Positions 12,774-13,093 of a stretch of DNA of 13,093 nt are shown here, one piece after another (the first letter of the stretch is position 1; every line of letters starts with the position of its first letter). This stretch comes from Clostridiales bacterium (GTDB lineage: Bacteria > Bacillota > Clostridia > Christensenellales > Aristaeellaceae): positions 1 through 13,093 of the forward strand of contig SFOF01000043.1 in the NCBI GenBank assembly GCA_004552515.1. Direction: 5' to 3'. Under the pieces are notes generated by a model, which ran no database searches, was not told the DNA's origin, and saw only the letters and a program-made list of their open reading frames with translations. The translations under genes and the position numbers were made by a program.

Positions 12774-13093
12774 TCAAAAGTCCTTTCTCTGAACGGTTTG
12801 CTTTTTGGGCTTGGGCGCGGGCAGATCGTCGTACAGGGCGTTAAACAGGCTGGCCAGAGCGGCTCTGTCGTCCACCTCGTCGATCAGCAGCATGGCCTTC
12901 GCGCCCTCATAGGGCAGCTCGAGCGCGGCCTGCGGCATGAGCGCGCGCGCCGATTTCGTCGGCTTGACGAGCAGCCGGTCGTCGTAAATGCCGCCCACCA
13001 CCTTGCCGCGATAATAGAGGATGTATTCGCCCATCATGGCGCGGAAGGTGATTTCGTCAAGCTCGGACAGCTGATCCAGTATGAATTGAAGAT
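12774..13093 (-). CDS. TfoX/Sxy N-terminal domain protein (5' end outside window)
   Basis: The C-terminal 105 residues are visible; the true start lies beyond the right edge, because the frame stays open to the last base with LDQLSELDEITFRAMMGEY, the typical opening of a TfoX N-terminal domain (PF04993). It continues YILYYRGKVVGGIYDDRLLVKPT and MLLIDEVDDRAALASLFNAL, and ends in a proline/lysine-rich tail (PAPKPKK). No TfoX C-terminal (Sxy helix-hairpin) domain follows, so it is the short single-domain form common in Bacillota. TfoX regulates competence in gamma-proteobacteria; the role of the isolated domain is not established and should not be assumed here. It lies immediately upstream of pepV in the same operon, with the pepV ribosome binding site inside its last codons. 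Confidence 0.8.
   Translation of the reverse strand, partial: LQFILDQLSELDEITFRAMMGEYILYYRGKVVGGIYDDRLLVKPTKSARALMPQAALELPYEGAKAMLLIDEVDDRAALASLFNALYDDLPAPKPKKQTVQRKDF

Overview
The window looks like a chromosomal segment of a GC-rich member of the Bacillota, most likely a gut-associated clostridial lineage. This is inferred from three things: sigma-A type promoters (TTGACA / TATAAT-like, 17-nt spacers), strong AGGAGG-type ribosome binding sites, and a gene set typical of Clostridia (ABC-F ATPase, MgtE, TtcA, PepV, DUF1287, TIGR04076, a stand-alone TfoX N-domain, a cytoplasmic GH110). I see no insertion sequence, CRISPR array, tRNA or rRNA.

Layout, left to right. 1-1352: upstream DNA of unclear nature, then a 5'-truncated ABC exporter on the + strand that lacks its first membrane helices. 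1369-3408: an ABC-F ATPase with its own extended -10 promoter and a clean terminator. 3412-3790: a stretch without ORFs, bounded by two look-alike terminators and containing a TTGACA box; it may encode an unidentified small RNA. 3834-4166 (-): a small Cys-rich TIGR04076 protein. 4345-6688 (-): a two-gene operon with a sugar O-acetyltransferase first and an intracellular GH110 alpha-1,3-galactosidase-like enzyme second; it has a near-consensus promoter and a terminator. 6771-7460 (-): a membrane-anchored DUF1287 protein. 7461-7895: an AT-richer divergent intergenic region. 7896-8408 (+): an unknown single-pass membrane protein. 8481-8636 (-): a 51-residue gene starting directly behind the ttcA terminator. 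8678-10808 (-): mgtE followed by ttcA. 10809-11174: the mgtE leader and promoter. 11341-13093 (-): a TfoX-domain protein (cut by the window edge) and a PepV-type dipeptidase, only 2 nt apart.

How the genes may work together. The acetyltransferase/GH110 pair points to cytoplasmic processing of imported alpha-galactosyl-containing oligosaccharides, with acetylation perhaps handling sugars that accumulate. mgtE and ttcA share one transcript. The mgtE leader is about 330 nt long. It has a strong promoter, a small ORF with a perfect Shine-Dalgarno, a three-way-junction-like fold and an intrinsic terminator just before mgtE, yet no canonical M-box sequence that I can recognise. This leader is the best candidate in the window for an undescribed regulatory system. 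Most of the rest is ordinary housekeeping content.
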